Below are positions 19,904-29,435 of a stretch of 64,000 nucleotides of DNA, piece after piece (the first letter of the stretch is position 1; every line of letters begins with the position of its first letter). Both the position numbers and the translations under genes were made by a program. Source of the stretch: Hormoscilla sp. GM7CHS1pb (lineage in GTDB: Bacteria; Cyanobacteriota; Cyanobacteriia; Cyanobacteriales; Desertifilaceae); contig JACONN010000002.1 in assembly GCA_014323675.1 (NCBI GenBank), positions 1,966,001-2,030,000 of the forward strand. Direction: 5' to 3'. The notes below the pieces were generated by a model. That model made no database searches. It worked only from the letters and a program-made list of their open reading frames with translations, and was not told the origin of the DNA.

Positions 19904-20932
19904 ATGAACTCTCAAATCACTACCTATCATCTGCAACGAGAAAATAATCCCCGTCGCCAAACAGCCCTCAGCTTTCCTTTCCTGGGCCAGTTAGGATTAA
20001 CTTCCGAACCCGATTTGCTCGCCTGTAGAAAACACTTACAAGAGCTGCTGCGGTCATCTGCATGTCAAAAGCCGATATCGGGAGAGCCTTTAATTATTGG
20101 CTTAGCTGAATCGGGAATTATCCCCTCTGGTCTGATGCATCAAGTGGTCAGAGAACAGCAGATCTCCGCAGGCTGGATCTGTTCTACCCGCAGGCGGGCT
20201 TCTGGGATTCGCTTTATGGAAAGCCATTCCCACAGTCCCCATCATATCCTACCTCTGCCCCAATTTCAACCCAGTCAATTGTGGTTCGTAGAAGATGAAA
20301 TTACTACAGGTCGGACGATCTTAAATTTAGCCCTGCATCTGTGCTCCCTGCTACAAGTTCGCCAGATGAGATTCTTCACCATCGCCGATAGCCGCAGCCC
20401 TGCCCAAATTGCCCAGTTTGAGTCCATTCTTGCCGATCGCGACATCCAGTTCTCTACCCATACTTTAATTCCCTTACCTCCCGATCGCCAAGATATCGCC
20501 CAAAATTTGCAGCATCAAGATATTATCATTAGTGAGGATATGATTGTCACCGAGCCAGATGAAATTCAGAGCCAATGGCAATTGCCAGAGCAACGAGCAG
20601 CCTTGCAAACACAATGGCATATAGTGCCGGATTTAGCAAACAATCTGCAAGGTTCCCTTTTGGCGATCGGGGAGGCGATCGATTTAGCCTTGAGAATGGT
20701 GCGGGGGAATCCCCAATTATCCTTTCAGCAGATCACCCTCAATCCCTGGCGCGTTGATGGCATCAATATTCAGCATCGCTTAGATATTTGTGATAAATAT
20801 TATCTCTATAACTACAAGCACCTGAAATCCCCCATCTACCTCCTCTATGACCCCCACGACCGGGCGATCGCCTCAGCGGCGAAAAAACAATTATCCCAAG
20901 CGGGATTTATCCTCAAGGATTTGATATTATAG
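19904..20932 (+). CDS. Ter-locus phosphoribosyltransferase with TRSP-like C-terminus
   Basis: The PRPP-binding loop reads LWFVEDEITTGRT, preceded by GLAESGIIPSGL and FMESHSHSPHH, matching the PRTase_2 type described in Ter-dependent biosynthetic loci. The second half (NPWRVDGINIQHRLDICDKYY) fits the TRSP domain usually joined to it. It should act on a nucleotide or base precursor; the product is unknown. I take ATG 19904 rather than the GTG two codons earlier. Confidence 0.8.
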   Translation: MNSQITTYHLQRENNPRRQTALSFPFLGQLGLTSEPDLLACRKHLQELLRSSACQKPISGEPLIIGLAESGIIPSGLMHQVVREQQISAGWICSTRRRASGIRFMESHSHSPHHILPLPQFQPSQLWFVEDEITTGRTILNLALHLCSLLQVRQMRFFTIADSRSPAQIAQFESILADRDIQFSTHTLIPLPPDRQDIAQNLQHQDIIISEDMIVTEPDEIQSQWQLPEQRAALQTQWHIVPDLANNLQGSLLAIGEAIDLALRMVRGNPQLSFQQITLNPWRVDGINIQHRLDICDKYYLYNYKHLKSPIYLLYDPHDRAIASAAKKQLSQAGFILKDLIL

Positions 20933-20937
20933 GAGAA

Positions 20938-21049
20938 GCGCTTTAGCGCTTACTACAAACATGACATTACTAAGGATAGCATAAGCGCTTTAGCGCTTAC
21001 TACAAACATGACATCAATAAGCGCTAAAGCGCTTACTACAAACATGACA
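20938..21049. repeat. Three copies of a start-codon-bearing repeat
   Basis: AGCGCTTTAGCGCTTACTAC, followed by AAACATGACAT, occurs three times (the third with AAAG in place of TTTAG). Each copy provides an ATG with the same context; the last (21044) continues into the StiP-like protein. AGCGCT is itself palindromic, so a hairpin can form before each start. Confidence 0.8.
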
Positions 21050-22171
21050 TTACTAACTGATTTGGGCAGAAATAATCTTTGGAATCAACCGGTATACGCA
21101 GAGTTTCGGAAGGAAATTGACCCCTTTAGAGACCTGCAATATTTCCGGAACTATTTGGCTTATGATGGCCAGAATGCCTTTTGGACAAAGCCTTGCCCGG
21201 AACCAAACCTGGAGGAGGAGTTTTGGCATTTGGTTCTCTCAAAACTAGCAGATGAAAAATTGCAACTGGCGGCTACTCGCCTCGCTAGTGCTATTATCTC
21301 TACAGCCCCCGATCCTAGCAAGTTACTCTTTGTTGCTATTTTAAGAGGCGGTGTCCCGATCGCAGATTGGCTTTGTCGCCTACTACCGGGATCGGTAGCG
21401 GTGGCATTATCTCTATTTGTGGGCATAGGCATCGATGGAGTGGCTTTGCAGAAGGCGCGATCGGATTATCCCGATCGGGAAATTATCTTTGTTGACGGTT
21501 GGACTGGTAAAGGTGGCGTAGCCAGAGAATTATCAAAACTGGAAATAGGACCCCTAGCAGTTTTAATTGACCCTTGGGGGTGGGCAGATTTTGCTGGTGC
21601 AGTTGACGATCTCTTCTGTCCCACAGCTTGTTTCACTGGCGTCGCTACTCTCGGCTTTTCTAGTGGCTTCTATGTAGACGATCGCAGTTTATTTTCCTCG
21701 TACCTATTTCCCGAAGCCTATTGTCGCCCCGAATTAGTGACAACCTGGCAGAACGCTTGCCCTCAATTTCTCGCCCCCACCCTAAAGGGTGGGGCTACAG
21801 GAACTAAGCCCGCCTGCGCGGGCTCGGACTTGCTATCAAAACCGCTACCGGTTAAAGTTAGCCCCACCCTAAAGGGTGGGGCTACAGGAACAAAGCCCGC
21901 CTGCGCGGGCTCGGACTTGCTATCAAAACCGCTAGCAGATAAGCAACCATTTTGGTTAGAGACTGACTTGAGAATACATAGCAATGAAGTTTGCCGTGGC
22001 TTACTGAATGCCAATCCGGATACCCTCTATTTTGCAGACGATCGCACCTACGTTCGAGAACATTATAGCCTGATATTGGCTTTAGCGGAGCGGCGGCGTG
22101 TAAACATTGTCTATAATGCCAAGCATTTAGCAGATTACCAAACCCGCGTTGCTTGTTCCTTTCAGAAATGA
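21044..22171 (+). CDS. StiP-like / PRTase-fold protein of the Ter locus
   Basis: Family features: PVYAEFRKEIDPFRDLQYFRNY, LLFVAILRGGVPIADWLCRLL, then EIIFVDGWTGKGGVARELSK, resembling a PRPP-loop, and later CRGLLNANPDTLYFADDRTYVREHY (two segments). This is the second PRTase-like enzyme normally found with the first in Ter loci (StiP family). ATG 21044 matches the family start; an in-frame ATG at 21008 comes from a repeat. Two 73-bp repeats in frame add about 58 residues in the linker between the two halves. Confidence 0.75.
   Translation: MTLLTDLGRNNLWNQPVYAEFRKEIDPFRDLQYFRNYLAYDGQNAFWTKPCPEPNLEEEFWHLVLSKLADEKLQLAATRLASAIISTAPDPSKLLFVAILRGGVPIADWLCRLLPGSVAVALSLFVGIGIDGVALQKARSDYPDREIIFVDGWTGKGGVARELSKLEIGPLAVLIDPWGWADFAGAVDDLFCPTACFTGVATLGFSSGFYVDDRSLFSSYLFPEAYCRPELVTTWQNACPQFLAPTLKGGATGTKPACAGSDLLSKPLPVKVSPTLKGGATGTKPACAGSDLLSKPLADKQPFWLETDLRIHSNEVCRGLLNANPDTLYFADDRTYVREHYSLILALAERRRVNIVYNAKHLADYQTRVACSFQK
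21775..21934. repeat. Two dispersed-repeat copies inserted in frame in the StiP-like gene
   Basis: A 73-bp unit starting CCCCACCCTAAAGGGTGGGG and containing AAGCCCGCCTGCGCGGGCT occurs at 21775-21847 and 21862-21934, an 87-bp period that keeps the reading frame. Each adds PTLKGGATGTKPACAGSD. Related copies are near 44287, 45903, 52269 and 60985. Confidence 0.9.
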
Positions 22172-22226
22172 CTAAGATTGGGGAATAAGTTGCCTAAAAA
22201 CGTGGGTGCGATCGTGCATTAGTTGC

Positions 22227-22744
22227 ATTCGTAGGGTGGGCACCGCCCACCATTCGCGGGGGTTGCAAACAACAACAAACTGGTGCAATACCACAGCGGC
22301 ATTCGTAGGGTGGGCACCGCCCACCATTCGCGGCTGTTGCCAACAACAACAAACTGGCGCAAGACCACAGTTGCATTCGTAGGGTGGGCACCGCCCACCA
22401 TTCGCGGGGGTTGCCAACAACAACAAACTGGTGCAATACCACAGTTTAATTCGTAGGGTGGGCACCGCCCACCATTCGCGGGGGTTGCCAACAACAACAA
22501 ACTGGTGCAATACCACAGTTTAATTCGTAGGGTGGGCACCGCCCACCATTCGCGGGGGTTGCCAACAACAACAAACTGGTGCAATACCACAGCGGCATTC
22601 GTAGGGTGGGCACCGCCCACCATTCGCGGCTGTTGCCAACAACAACAAACTGGTGCAAGACTACAGTTGCATTCGTAGGGTGGGCACCGCCCACCATTCG
22701 CGGGGGTTGCCAACAACAACAAACTGGTGCAAGACTACACCCTC
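22227..22744. repeat. Seven tandem copies of a 74-bp unit
   Basis: Units begin ATTCGTAGGGTGGGCACC at 22227, 22301, 22375, 22449, 22523, 22597 and 22671, each exactly 74 bases apart. Every unit holds the hairpin GGTGGGC-ACC-GCCCACC and an ACAACAACAAACTGG block. Variants of short positions (GGGG/GCTG; CGGC/TTGC/TTTA) suggest that units 1-2 and 5-6 were copied as a pair. No spacers, so not a CRISPR. 74 is not a multiple of 3, and no gene crosses the array. Confidence 0.92.
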
Positions 22745-22984
22745 AATCAGGGTGGTTACGATCTGGTAGAATATACAAAAGGGCAATCCTTCAGGTCCGT
22801 GCAGTTTCCCCAACTGGTTTTATCAGTTAATACGGTGCTTGCGCCTCCAGTGGTGGAGGATTTAATCAGGGAAGAACAAGCACAACTGCGACAGGCTGAA
22901 CAACGGGCCGATCGGGAGCAACAACGGGCCGAACAATTGGCTGCTAAATTAAAGGAAATGGGATTAGATTCAGATACTCTCTAA
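22727..22984 (+). pseudogene. C-terminal fragment of a Uma2-like protein with coiled-coil tail
   Basis: The frame DYTLNQGGYDLVEYTKGQ, SFRSVQFPQLVLSV, followed by a charged helix REEQAQLRQAEQRADREQQRA, resembles the end of cyanobacterial Uma2/nuclease-like proteins. The start is only a GTG inside the last 74-bp repeat; the catalytic N-terminus is missing. The repeat block ACTGGTGCAAGACTAC shares sequence with this gene, so the array may have grown from it. Family call is tentative. Confidence 0.4.
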
Positions 22985-23085
22985 TGTCACCTTTCATGTC
23001 GCGAGGGGTGTGGTCTTTCACCAGTTGGTAAAAAAATACCGCACCCACGAATGGTGGGCGGTGCCCACCCTACGAATGGAACTAA

Positions 23086-23898
23086 ATGACTCTGGCTGTC
23101 CCAAAAACGGATAATATTTTATTTCAAAACCCCGTGCCTTCAGTTCCTATGGAAAAAGTTTTAGCTGTAGATTTGGATGGGACCCTGCTGCATCCCGAAC
23201 CAGAGGCGATCGCAGTCTGGAGTCGTTCCCGTTACCAGTATATGAGCGCAATGGCGGCCCGGCTGCTAGAGGAAATTAGTCACCAGATGCCAGTGGCGAT
23301 CGCCAGCGCCCGGAATGCCCAAAGCGTCAAAATCCTGGTAGACCAACTGCCGCAGGTAAACTTTTGTGGCTTTGTCACCGAAAATGGTCTGGTAGCCAGA
23401 AGGCACCTGCACCCAGTTGCCAATGGATCTGAGTGGGACATAGTAGCCAATTTACTCCCAGATTGGCTGCGCATCACCGGTTACGAACAATGTCTCGGTC
23501 TGATTCCGCCCACATCTGTGGACAACCCGGAAGCTATCTTGCGGTCCGTCCTCTGCCAAACTGCCAAGCATGGACATATTTATTTAGACCGACATAAAAT
23601 ATTTGTCTATCCAACCCTTGCGAACAAACTATCCGGACTGGAGAAGTTGGGCCTTCAACCCTGGATGGCCCTGGGCAATGACCTGAATGACTGGGAAATG
23701 CTGGGACATGCCCTCCACCCAGCTACTCTGGCTGATGCTCATGAGAAAGTTAAAGATGTGGTTAAATCTAAGGAAGGGGGTTACTGCTCCCCTGCTATAT
23801 CTCATGCTGGGACACGTGATATATTATTATGGATTCAGAGCCTTTGCGCTAGCCGCAGATCGAGCATCGGTCCAGTAGAAGGTGGGGTGGGGATGTAG
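23086..23898 (+). CDS. HAD-superfamily phosphatase of the Ter locus
   Basis: Motif I DLDGTLLH at about residue 29, motif II in AIASARNAQ, and motif III/IV GNDLNDWEML (near 200) mark a Cof-type HAD phosphatase. Ter loci regularly carry such a HAD next to the two PRTase-like genes, where it is thought to remove a phosphate from a nucleoside-like intermediate. The last 40 residues are unlike the family and may be an extension created by local repeats. Confidence 0.82.
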   Translation: MTLAVPKTDNILFQNPVPSVPMEKVLAVDLDGTLLHPEPEAIAVWSRSRYQYMSAMAARLLEEISHQMPVAIASARNAQSVKILVDQLPQVNFCGFVTENGLVARRHLHPVANGSEWDIVANLLPDWLRITGYEQCLGLIPPTSVDNPEAILRSVLCQTAKHGHIYLDRHKIFVYPTLANKLSGLEKLGLQPWMALGNDLNDWEMLGHALHPATLADAHEKVKDVVKSKEGGYCSPAISHAGTRDILLWIQSLCASRRSSIGPVEGGVGM

Positions 23899-24031
23899 TT
23901 GCCAAAATTTTCAGGCGACTCTCGCCACCACAGTAAAACATAAAAATTGCGAAGGGTTGATTGTTAATTTCAAGTTACAATTAGCGATTAGCAATTAGCA
24001 ATTAGCAATTAACAATTAACAATTAGCAAAC

Positions 24032-24598
24032 ATGGCAGAACTGAAAGCGAAAGTAACCCTAGGAAAAAAAGGCGATGAAGCCTACATTCCCATCCACAAA
24101 CTGATAGTTACTCTGCATTGGACGGCAAATGTAGATTTAGACCTGATGGCATTCTACAAAACTAATGATGGTCGCACCGGCGCAGTATTGTCCGCAAATT
24201 ACCCAGGCGGTAACCAGGGCAGTCTCAGTAGCTTCCCCTATATTAAACTCAGTCAGGATGCTGGTGTAGGGGCGAGAGGCGGCGATAATCAGGAAGAGTT
24301 AGGGATCTCCAAATTGGATAAAATGGCAGAAGTATACATCTGCACCATCAACTATACTGATGCCAGCGCCAGGAAAGATAGTTCGTTCAGCGACTATGAT
24401 GGTGGTGTGGTGGTGCGAGACGACAGAGGTGAGTCGGTAGCGATCCCTTTGGATGCAACGGAAAAAGGTCACATTGCCATTATCGCGAAAATTGATAATA
24501 CTAGCCCGATCGGTGCGAAACTGATTAACGAAAACCGGATCGTCAGTTTAGGCAAATTCGCTAGTAGCATTCCCGGTGCGGAAAATCTTTTGGGCTAA
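24032..24598 (+). CDS. TerD-family stress protein (paralogue 2)
   Basis: 188 residues, same architecture as paralogue 1: VDLDLMAFYKTND, SQDAGVGARGGDNQEELGI, YICTINYTDA and KIDNTSPIGAKLINENRI. It is preceded by AATTAGCAATTA tandem words (23980-24028). Together with paralogue 3, 24 bases downstream, it likely forms an operon with terB. Confidence 0.9.
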   Translation: MAELKAKVTLGKKGDEAYIPIHKLIVTLHWTANVDLDLMAFYKTNDGRTGAVLSANYPGGNQGSLSSFPYIKLSQDAGVGARGGDNQEELGISKLDKMAEVYICTINYTDASARKDSSFSDYDGGVVVRDDRGESVAIPLDATEKGHIAIIAKIDNTSPIGAKLINENRIVSLGKFASSIPGAENLLG

Positions 24599-24622
24599 CA
24601 GGAGATTTATTGGAGTCAAAAT

Positions 24623-25189
24623 ATGGCGGAACTAAAACCGAAAGTCACTCTCCAAACTAAGGGAGAGGAAGCATATATACCGATCGAGCAGTTAATGGTC
24701 ACCCTCAGCTGGACTGCAGACATGGATTTGGACTTGATGGCATTCTATCAAACTAAGGACGGTCGCACTGGGGGGGTGGTGTCTGATAACTACCCCGGTG
24801 GGGACATGGGTTCCTTGAATAGCTTTCCTTTTATTCAACTGAGTGGCGATGCTGGTGTGGGTGCAGTCGGTGGCGAGAATGAAGAAGTGTTGCGCATCAC
24901 TCGCCTGGATGAGATGGCCTTCGTCTATATCTGCACTATTAACTATACCGATGCGATCGAGAAAAAAGAGTCCTCTTTCAGCGCCTATGATGGTGTTGTC
25001 AGAGTGGTAGGCAACCAGGGCGAATCGGTAGAAGTGCCGTTGAATTCGCCGGAAACAGGAGCAGTGGCTGTGGTGGCCAAAATCGACAATACTAGCCCGA
25101 TCGGTGCTAAGTTGATTAACGAAAACCGGATTATGAGTTTGGATAGCTTCGAGACGGACATTCCTGGCTCTCACGTGATATTAAGATAA
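24623..25189 (+). CDS. TerD-family stress protein (paralogue 3)
   Basis: 188 residues with MDLDLMAFYQTKDGRTGG, LSGDAGVGAVGGENEEVLRI, and KIDNTSPIGAKLINENRI. The calcium-site aspartates are kept except for one Asp to Glu change (GGEN). The next gene, terB, starts 17 bases later after an AGGAGGT ribosome site. Confidence 0.9.
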   Translation: MAELKPKVTLQTKGEEAYIPIEQLMVTLSWTADMDLDLMAFYQTKDGRTGGVVSDNYPGGDMGSLNSFPFIQLSGDAGVGAVGGENEEVLRITRLDEMAFVYICTINYTDAIEKKESSFSAYDGVVRVVGNQGESVEVPLNSPETGAVAVVAKIDNTSPIGAKLINENRIMSLDSFETDIPGSHVILR

Positions 25190-25206
25190 CATAGGAGGTA
25201 CAACTG

Positions 25207-25650
25207 ATGAGTTTTATGAATTGGCTCAACACCCAGAAAAAAAATCTGCAAGAGGCTGTTGGCCGCTTTAAAAACAAAGAATTTCTGGAGGCAGTTGTAG
25301 CTGGGTGCGCCTTGGTGGCGGCGGCGGACGGACATATCGATCCTTCCGAAAAGCAAAAGATGACGGGTTTCATCGAACGCAGTCCCGAACTCCGTGTCTT
25401 TGATATGAGGGAGGTGCTGGAGAAGTTTAACAAGTATGCATCGGATTTTGAATTCAATTTTGACATCGGCAAGCGACAAGCATTAAATGCGGTGGTCAAA
25501 ATCAGGGAAAATGAAGAAGCCGCAAAATTGTTGGTGACGGTTTGTTGCGCGATCGGGGCTGCGGACGGCAATTTTGATGATGATGAGAAGAACATTATCA
25601 GAGAAATGTGCAAAGAATTGACCTTAAGTCCAGCGGAATTTAAGTTGTAA
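25207..25650 (+). CDS. terB: TerB-family protein
   Basis: 147 residues, all helical. VVAGCALVAAADGHIDPSEKQKM and VTVCCAIGAADGNFDDDEKN form the two TerB metal-binding repeats with acidic residues; the middle has FNKYASDFEFNFDIGK. TerB interacts with TerC and TerD in stress complexes in other bacteria. No terC is in the window. It is co-directional with TerD genes on both sides. Confidence 0.9.
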   Translation: MSFMNWLNTQKKNLQEAVGRFKNKEFLEAVVAGCALVAAADGHIDPSEKQKMTGFIERSPELRVFDMREVLEKFNKYASDFEFNFDIGKRQALNAVVKIRENEEAAKLLVTVCCAIGAADGNFDDDEKNIIREMCKELTLSPAEFKL

Positions 25651-25726
25651 AAAAATCGGGTAGGGGGGACCGCAGTCCCCTCGTTTGAGTTAGAATAGAA
25701 ATAGTTGTATTTGAGGAGAATGAACT

Positions 25727-26143
25727 ATGTATACTGAAAAAATAAAAAGGCAGTTTGCCGAACATGTTAAACTGAGGGGATATGATGACCAATACATCGA
25801 TCGCCAGGAGGAAAGAGAAATCATGGAATTCGCAGTTAACCAGGGTTTAACCGTGGATGAAGGGTTGGCAATTCTCGTGAGAGTCTGTCAAGAAAGAAAC
25901 TATACTCTCGAAAGAGATATTGAAACTAGAGCATTTGAGATGCTGACCCAGTTTGCAACGAATGACGGCAAAATTGACAAAAAAGAATTTTTTGATGCCG
26001 TCGGGATTATGCAAAACATGAGTAAAGGTAAATTAAGCGAGGTGCAATGCCAAAAGAAAGCGAAGCAAATTGTCCTGGATAATAACTGGCAGATTAAAAC
26101 TGGATTATTTGGTGGCGAACCTGATTGGTTTAAAAAGATTTAA
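25727..26143 (+). CDS. Small Ter-locus helical protein, TerB-like
   Basis: 138 residues. RGYDDQYIDRQEEREIMEFAVNQG and FATNDGKIDKKEFFDAVGIM look like helical repeats with an acidic loop that could bind a metal; the end is AKQIVLDNNWQIKTGLFGGEPDWF. I recognise it only as a companion in cyanobacterial ter operons. A possible promoter lies in the 76-base gap behind terB. Confidence 0.6.
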   Translation: MYTEKIKRQFAEHVKLRGYDDQYIDRQEEREIMEFAVNQGLTVDEGLAILVRVCQERNYTLERDIETRAFEMLTQFATNDGKIDKKEFFDAVGIMQNMSKGKLSEVQCQKKAKQIVLDNNWQIKTGLFGGEPDWFKKI

Positions 26144-26846
26144 GCCATGCCGATTTTTCGGGTGGGAGAGGTTCACGTATTTATACGTATGTATACCACC
26201 ATATTACCACAGGGAGAGGTAAAATGACGGAAATCAAAGCAAAAGTAACATTGACAAAAAAAGGAGAAGAAGCTTATGTCTCGGTTAAGCAACTGATGGC
26301 CAAGCTGAAATGGACAGCAGCAGTAGACCTAGATTTGATGGCCTTCTATAAAGCAAAAGATGGTCGAGTTGGCGCTGTTTTTTCCGAGAATTATAGCGGC
26401 GGCTCAATGGGGAGTCTGAATTCATTTCCGTTCATGCAATTGAGTGAAGATGCCGGTACTGATGCTATGGAGGACGAAGATGAAGAAGTCTTGCGCATTA
26501 CAAAATTAGATGATTTGGCAGCAGTTTATATCTGCACGATCGACTTCACGGGGGCGAGGCAAAATCGACAGACTTCCTACAGCAATTACGATGCCTATGT
26601 ATTGCTGATCGATGACAAAAACGAATCTGTAGCAGTACCCCTAGATTCTCCTCAGTCTGGGTGTAATTAAAAGTGACACTCAATCATGAACCGGCGATGT
26701 CATCAAAACTAATTGGTAGGATCAAGCGTTAATATCGCCAGTGAATATCTGGCAATATTGACCCCCGAGATTTATATTATATATGTTCAGAGCGCTCTCA
26801 TGGCAGAAAAATGATGGTCGTCTGGTGACTGGTGAGAGTATCAATA

Positions 26847-28046
26847 GGGTGCATCCCAGTTTTAAGGTAAGTATTATTACTCATCTAACCTGAGTGTTGT
26901 AAAGACTCCGTTCAAGCAAGCACAACGATGTCGTAAAACCTGGGGGACATTCTCCTCCTTCCACTGAGCTCCAGATAACTTCACCCTTGCCCCTCGGCCT
27001 ACCGTTGATTCGACTTGCCCTGATCCTATGGGAATCTCCTCTGCCTGATAGTACTCGTAGTTGACGATGCGATGCTGATGCTTCTCCACATAGCCCTTAA
27101 ACCTGTCTACCCGCTCATGCTCCCAATCTTCAAACTTACGATTGGCTTCCTTCACCTGGCCTTTCCACAGGAGTTCCTTCACCCGGTCCAATCGCTGCTG
27201 AGAGCCGCCGACTTTTTCTAAGTTCTCCATTAAGTGATACCAATCGAGTATTTCTACCCGGTTGGAGATTTTCTTGAGGATGTTCCAAATGCCATCATGA
27301 CCATCTCCTAGGGTGAAAACTGGTACTTCTAGGGTTTGTTGGTTGACTTTGTCCACCAGTCGTTCGTTATCTCGGAAATATGCCCCTACCCACTCCCCAT
27401 TCAAGTTCACGGCTTTGTAGTCTCGCCACTGGCAGGGTTCTCCCAGTTCGGTCCGTAACCGCACTTTCCCCCCATCCAGACTTAATGCCTGCACGGGGTG
27501 TGACACTTGCCCTGAGGAAAATTCATAACGCTGCACCAGTCGTTGCTGTGTTCCTCTTGAGACTTTCATCCCCGTCAGTAACTTGATTTGCCTTGCCGAT
27601 TGTTCATAAGATGAATTCCCACTCAACTCTAGGCAACATTTCTCCAGGTAAGGACTCCACTGACTATAGGCTTTGACCTCAAAATACTGTGCTTGCTGAC
27701 TGGTGAGCTTCAGTTCCCCCACAATGCTCTTGACGGCGCGGGGGTGTCCTGCCCTTGTCCCACTCTCCTTGGCGATAAAAAAAGGGCGATTTCAGGGCTG
27801 ACATATTGGAGAACAAGTGAGCGGACCGTCCCTTCGATTCCTTCAAGAGTGGTGAGTTGTTCCGGTACGGTGGCCAAAGCTTGCTCGTGGAGGAGGGCCG
27901 CGATGGCTTGAGCATGGGCTTCAATTTGGGCTTGGATTTTTGGGTTCATGACTTCTACCAGGATGAGGAGTACTTTTGTAAATTATCATAAAAGCCTCTC
28001 TCTTCCATCTAAGTATTTGTACTTATGAAAACTTTGGGATGCACCC
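26847..28046. mobile_element. Nested ISKra4-family insertion, 1200 bp
   Basis: The ends are GGGTGCATCCCA (26847) and its complement TGGGATGCACCC (to 28046). TATCAATA is duplicated on both sides (26839-26846 and 28047-28054). It lies inside the outer element in its non-coding part, so the insertion order is clear: first the outer element into the TerD-vWA gene, then this one. Confidence 0.92.
26877..27949 (-). CDS. ISKra4-family transposase (two overlapping frames)
   Basis: The first frame (27949-27710) gives MNPKIQAQIEAHAQAIAALL and YVSPEIALFLSPRR, the second (27722-26877) gives GELKLTSQQAQYFEVKAYS, ALSLDGGKVRLRTE, FTLGDGHDGIWNILKK, DWYHLMENL and PIGSGQVESTVGRG. They overlap by 13 bases, so production of the full protein needs a frameshift, either programmed or caused by a mutation. 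Confidence 0.75.
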
Positions 28047-28058
28047 TATCAATAACTG

Positions 28059-29435
28059 TTAGACGGCGCCGATGAGGGGAGTCTCTTGATAATAATTGAA
28101 CCAATAGGATTGCCAATCATTATTAACTCTTAATATCCTTAAAGCTAACATATCATCAGCTTTTTCAACTGTCCACCAAGAACCTGTTAATTTCAAACGG
28201 TTTTGAATTACATAACGATGAGCGCTCTCAATTTTTCCAGAGCCAATTGGTAAATCAGCATCAATAGCACTTTTGTAGTCTAAGTATTCAAGCCGGTTTT
28301 TTATGTATCGTGTACCAACTCGGACGGGAGCAAATTTATCAGCTAGATGTTCTGGTTCCATACGAGTTGATAAATTCTTTAATACTTTGAGGAGCTGATT
28401 TTTTTTGAGATCTTGCTTTTGTTGTTTCAACCATTTTTTTTGTTGCTGTTCATTTCCAGGAGCAGCGGCGGCTAAATATTCACACAGATGATAAAAATCT
28501 ATTAGATAGCTAGCACGTTCTCCAAACAAGCGCCTTACCTGATTAACAATCCAACTGGCTCCATCTCCAATGGCATGAACTTTAGTATTGCTACCTATAC
28601 CAGCCCGAATTGCACTATGCAGTAATTGGTTTCCTGCATCATTAACAGTACCTACTGTACCTCCAATAAGTGACTGTTTTTGGCCAGGAATTTCCACAAG
28701 TGATAGGCGAGCTTCTTTCCAACTAAGCTTTCGGTTTTTTCGGCGATCGACAATTTGAACATCATCGGTTGCTGGCGTCGTGTTCACAATTGGAATCATC
28801 GTGCCATCCATTTCTGTAATTATCTGATCTACTCCATCTCTATCGGGGATTTCGGATGCTAAAATTTGAGATGTTTTAACCGCATGTGCATGTTTTTGAG
28901 TAATCGCTTGTGCCGAACTAATCGGTACAGTTATACCGTAATGTTCTTTGAGCTTTTCAGGGATTTTTCCAAAAGATACATCGGCTCCCAAATCAGTAAT
29001 TGCTCGTTGTAATGGTAAAGAATAACCTCGACAATGTATTTGGGCAGATGATGAAAACGGTCTAAATACTTTTTCCGTTTTTACGCAAATAAATATTTGT
29101 TCTATAACTTGGATAGTTCCGAACAGGCTATACCAATATAGTTGCTTTTTTCTCTGACGGCGCATCAAGGGAGATTTCTCACAAGCTAAGGCTTTTTTTT
29201 TCTCTTGGGAATTGGCCCAATCTTGAAGAGCATCATTTCCCAGTTTTTGGAGTTCCGAGACAACTTCTAATTCCGCACCGCTCGCTGTTTCACAATTATC
29301 ATCCGGATTTTCAACAAGAGCTAAAATAGATAAAACACGAGCTGATATATTGGGATGAGCCTGCAATCTTAGAGCTAATTCATAAGCGCTACTGGTTAGT
29401 TCAACCGTTTGATTATGATTCATGAATTCAGACAT
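28059..29435 (-). CDS. Transposase of the outer element (ISKra4-like)
   Basis: 458 residues. Catalytic landmarks are ITEMDGTMIPIVNT, VHAIGDGASWIVNQVRRLFG, FYHLCEYLAAAAP and a late DLPIGSGKIESAHRYVIQNR. These fit DDE transposases of the ISKra4/ISLre2 type; I am not certain of the family. The ATG region has an AGC-rich N-terminal helix. It is complete. Confidence 0.75.
   Translation of the reverse strand: MSEFMNHNQTVELTSSAYELALRLQAHPNISARVLSILALVENPDDNCETASGAELEVVSELQKLGNDALQDWANSQEKKKALACEKSPLMRRQRKKQLYWYSLFGTIQVIEQIFICVKTEKVFRPFSSSAQIHCRGYSLPLQRAITDLGADVSFGKIPEKLKEHYGITVPISSAQAITQKHAHAVKTSQILASEIPDRDGVDQIITEMDGTMIPIVNTTPATDDVQIVDRRKNRKLSWKEARLSLVEIPGQKQSLIGGTVGTVNDAGNQLLHSAIRAGIGSNTKVHAIGDGASWIVNQVRRLFGERASYLIDFYHLCEYLAAAAPGNEQQQKKWLKQQKQDLKKNQLLKVLKNLSTRMEPEHLADKFAPVRVGTRYIKNRLEYLDYKSAIDADLPIGSGKIESAHRYVIQNRLKLTGSWWTVEKADDMLALRILRVNNDWQSYWFNYYQETPLIGAV

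Noticed and set aside
22172-22722. Three overlapping minus-strand ORFs with WWAVPTL repeats
   Set aside because: They are translations of the 74-bp array in different frames.
22227-22744. CRISPR array
   Set aside because: The 74-bp units are contiguous and have no unique spacers; differences are a few variant positions only.
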